Assembly: GCA_009838385.1 (NCBI GenBank)
Contig: VXRS01000246.1
Coordinates: 1-6,772 of the forward strand
Origin: Dehalococcoidia bacterium
Lineage (GTDB): Bacteria; Chloroflexota; Dehalococcoidia; Tepidiformales; Tepidiformaceae
DNA length: 6,772 bases
Reading direction: 5' to 3'
The position numbers and the translations under genes were made by a program. The notes under the pieces were generated by a model that saw nothing but the letters and a program-made list of their open reading frames with translations, was not told the DNA's origin and did no database searches. How positions within the stretch are numbered: the stretch's first letter is position 1; each line of letters starts with the position of its first letter. This document shows positions 6,066 to 6,772 of the stretch, piece by piece.

Positions 6066-6772
6066 ATGACGTTCTGCCTGGGCATCAAGTGCGAGAGCGG
6101 GCTCGTCGCAATCGCAGACACCCGCATCACGAGCGGGTCGGAGGTCTCGACGGCGAAGAAGATCGCGGTGCACCAGGGCGAGCAGCACGCGATGTTCGTG
6201 CTCACGAGCGGGCTGCGTTCGGTGCGGGACAAGGCGATCACGTACTTCGAGGAGCGGCTCCAGAACAACGGGGCGAACCTCGCGCGCGCCTACCAGGCGG
6301 TGAACGCGCTGGCGGAGGAGATGCGGCGGGTCCACGAGGAGGACAACGACTGGCTCATCAAGGCGGGGCTGTGGTTCGACCTGCACTGCATCGTGGGGGG
6401 GCAGCTGGCGGAGGATGACTCGCCGCACCTGTACCTGCTCTACCCGCAGGGGAACTGGGTGGAGGTCTCGAAGGGAACGCCGTACGTGATCATCGGGGAC
6501 ACGCGCTACGGGAAGCCCATCCTGGACCGGACCCTGCGGCACGAGGCCTCGCTGGAGAAGGCGCTGCGGGTTGGGCTGCTCTCGTTCAACTCGACGCAGG
6601 CGAGCTCGACGGACGTGGGGCCACCGGTCGACGCGCTGGTCTACGCGCAGGACTCGTTCACGATGCAGGAGCGACGGTTCAATGCCGAGGAGCTGGCGCC
6701 CGTGGCGGACTTCTGGCAGCAGTCGATCGAGAACGCGGTGGACGAGGCGGCGAAGCCCGTGGCGGCGCTGGC
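6066..6772 (+). CDS. Anbu-type proteasome-like NTN hydrolase (runs off right edge, nearly complete)
   Basis: The frame is open for 235 complete codons to the window edge; the family is about 240-250 residues, so little is missing. The product starts MTFCLGIKCESGLVAIADTR. After removal of Met1, Thr2 would be the N-terminal nucleophile of a proteasome-beta fold. D18 (position 17 in mature numbering) and K31/K32 match the supporting aspartate and lysine, although the loop before the lysine is about one residue shorter than I expect for Anbu. Other family signatures are IGDTRYGKPILDR (143-155) and SSTDVGPPVDALVY (180-193), the latter matching the SVGPPxD block. Anbu proteins assemble into cytoplasmic open-ring or spiral oligomers and their natural substrate is unknown. 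The gene begins one base after the alpha-E stop and is clearly in the same operon as ATP-grasp and alpha-E. HslV and the 20S beta subunit are less likely because the neighbourhood and the VGPP block are specific to Anbu. Confidence 0.9.
   Translation, partial: MTFCLGIKCESGLVAIADTRITSGSEVSTAKKIAVHQGEQHAMFVLTSGLRSVRDKAITYFEERLQNNGANLARAYQAVNALAEEMRRVHEEDNDWLIKAGLWFDLHCIVGGQLAEDDSPHLYLLYPQGNWVEVSKGTPYVIIGDTRYGKPILDRTLRHEASLEKALRVGLLSFNSTQASSTDVGPPVDALVYAQDSFTMQERRFNAEELAPVADFWQQSIENAVDEAAKPVAAL

Noticed and set aside
6000..6542. Minus-strand frame across the alpha-E/Anbu junction
   Set aside because: Low-complexity Arg/Pro/Val product; the plus strand here encodes clear alpha-E and Anbu motifs.
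3639..6772. Pup-proteasome or HslUV system
   Set aside because: No Pup, PafA, Mpa or HslU-like gene is present; the VGPPxD block and the ATP-grasp/alpha-E neighbours point to Anbu instead.

Overview
This is a high-GC bacterial window (roughly two thirds G+C by eye) that is almost entirely coding. Genes are tightly packed, often touching or overlapping by a few bases, and most have clear GAGG-type ribosome binding sites. One gene starts with GTG, and a partial gene at the left edge probably does too. No rRNA, tRNA, mobile element, CRISPR array or long repeat was seen. Base composition and the type of catabolic gene would suit a high-GC Chloroflexota or Actinomycetota member, but the window has no marker that fixes the taxon, so this is a weak guess.

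Layout. (1) Positions 1-137, minus: the 5' end of a YfcE/MJ0936-type metallophosphoesterase running off the left edge. (2) Positions 138-221: a short divergent spacer. (3) Positions 222-2126, plus: a three-gene catabolic operon made of a thiolase-fold protein lacking both catalytic cysteines, a DUF35 zinc-ribbon/OB-fold partner, and a small ABM-fold protein. (4) Positions 2123-3550, minus: a TcuA-like FAD-dependent dehydrogenase whose stop codon shares the palindrome CTAG with the stop codon of the preceding convergent gene. (5) Positions 3551-3638: a divergent control region. (6) Positions 3639-6772, plus: an operon of a circularly permuted ATP-grasp protein, an alpha-E domain protein and an Anbu-type proteasome-like NTN hydrolase that runs off the right edge within about its last few residues.

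How the genes fit together. The first operon resembles the Ltp2-ChsH2(DUF35) arrangement, in which a thiolase fold has been repurposed for CoA-thioester retro-aldol side-chain cleavage. The ABM protein and the convergent FAD dehydrogenase could act on related intermediates, but that link rests on proximity only. The second operon is a version of the ATP-grasp/alpha-E/(transglutaminase)/Anbu neighbourhood, predicted from comparative genomics to make and process a peptide or a peptide tag and still without a known substrate. It is the most interesting system here. Its usual transglutaminase-like member is not inside the window, and Anbu follows alpha-E directly.
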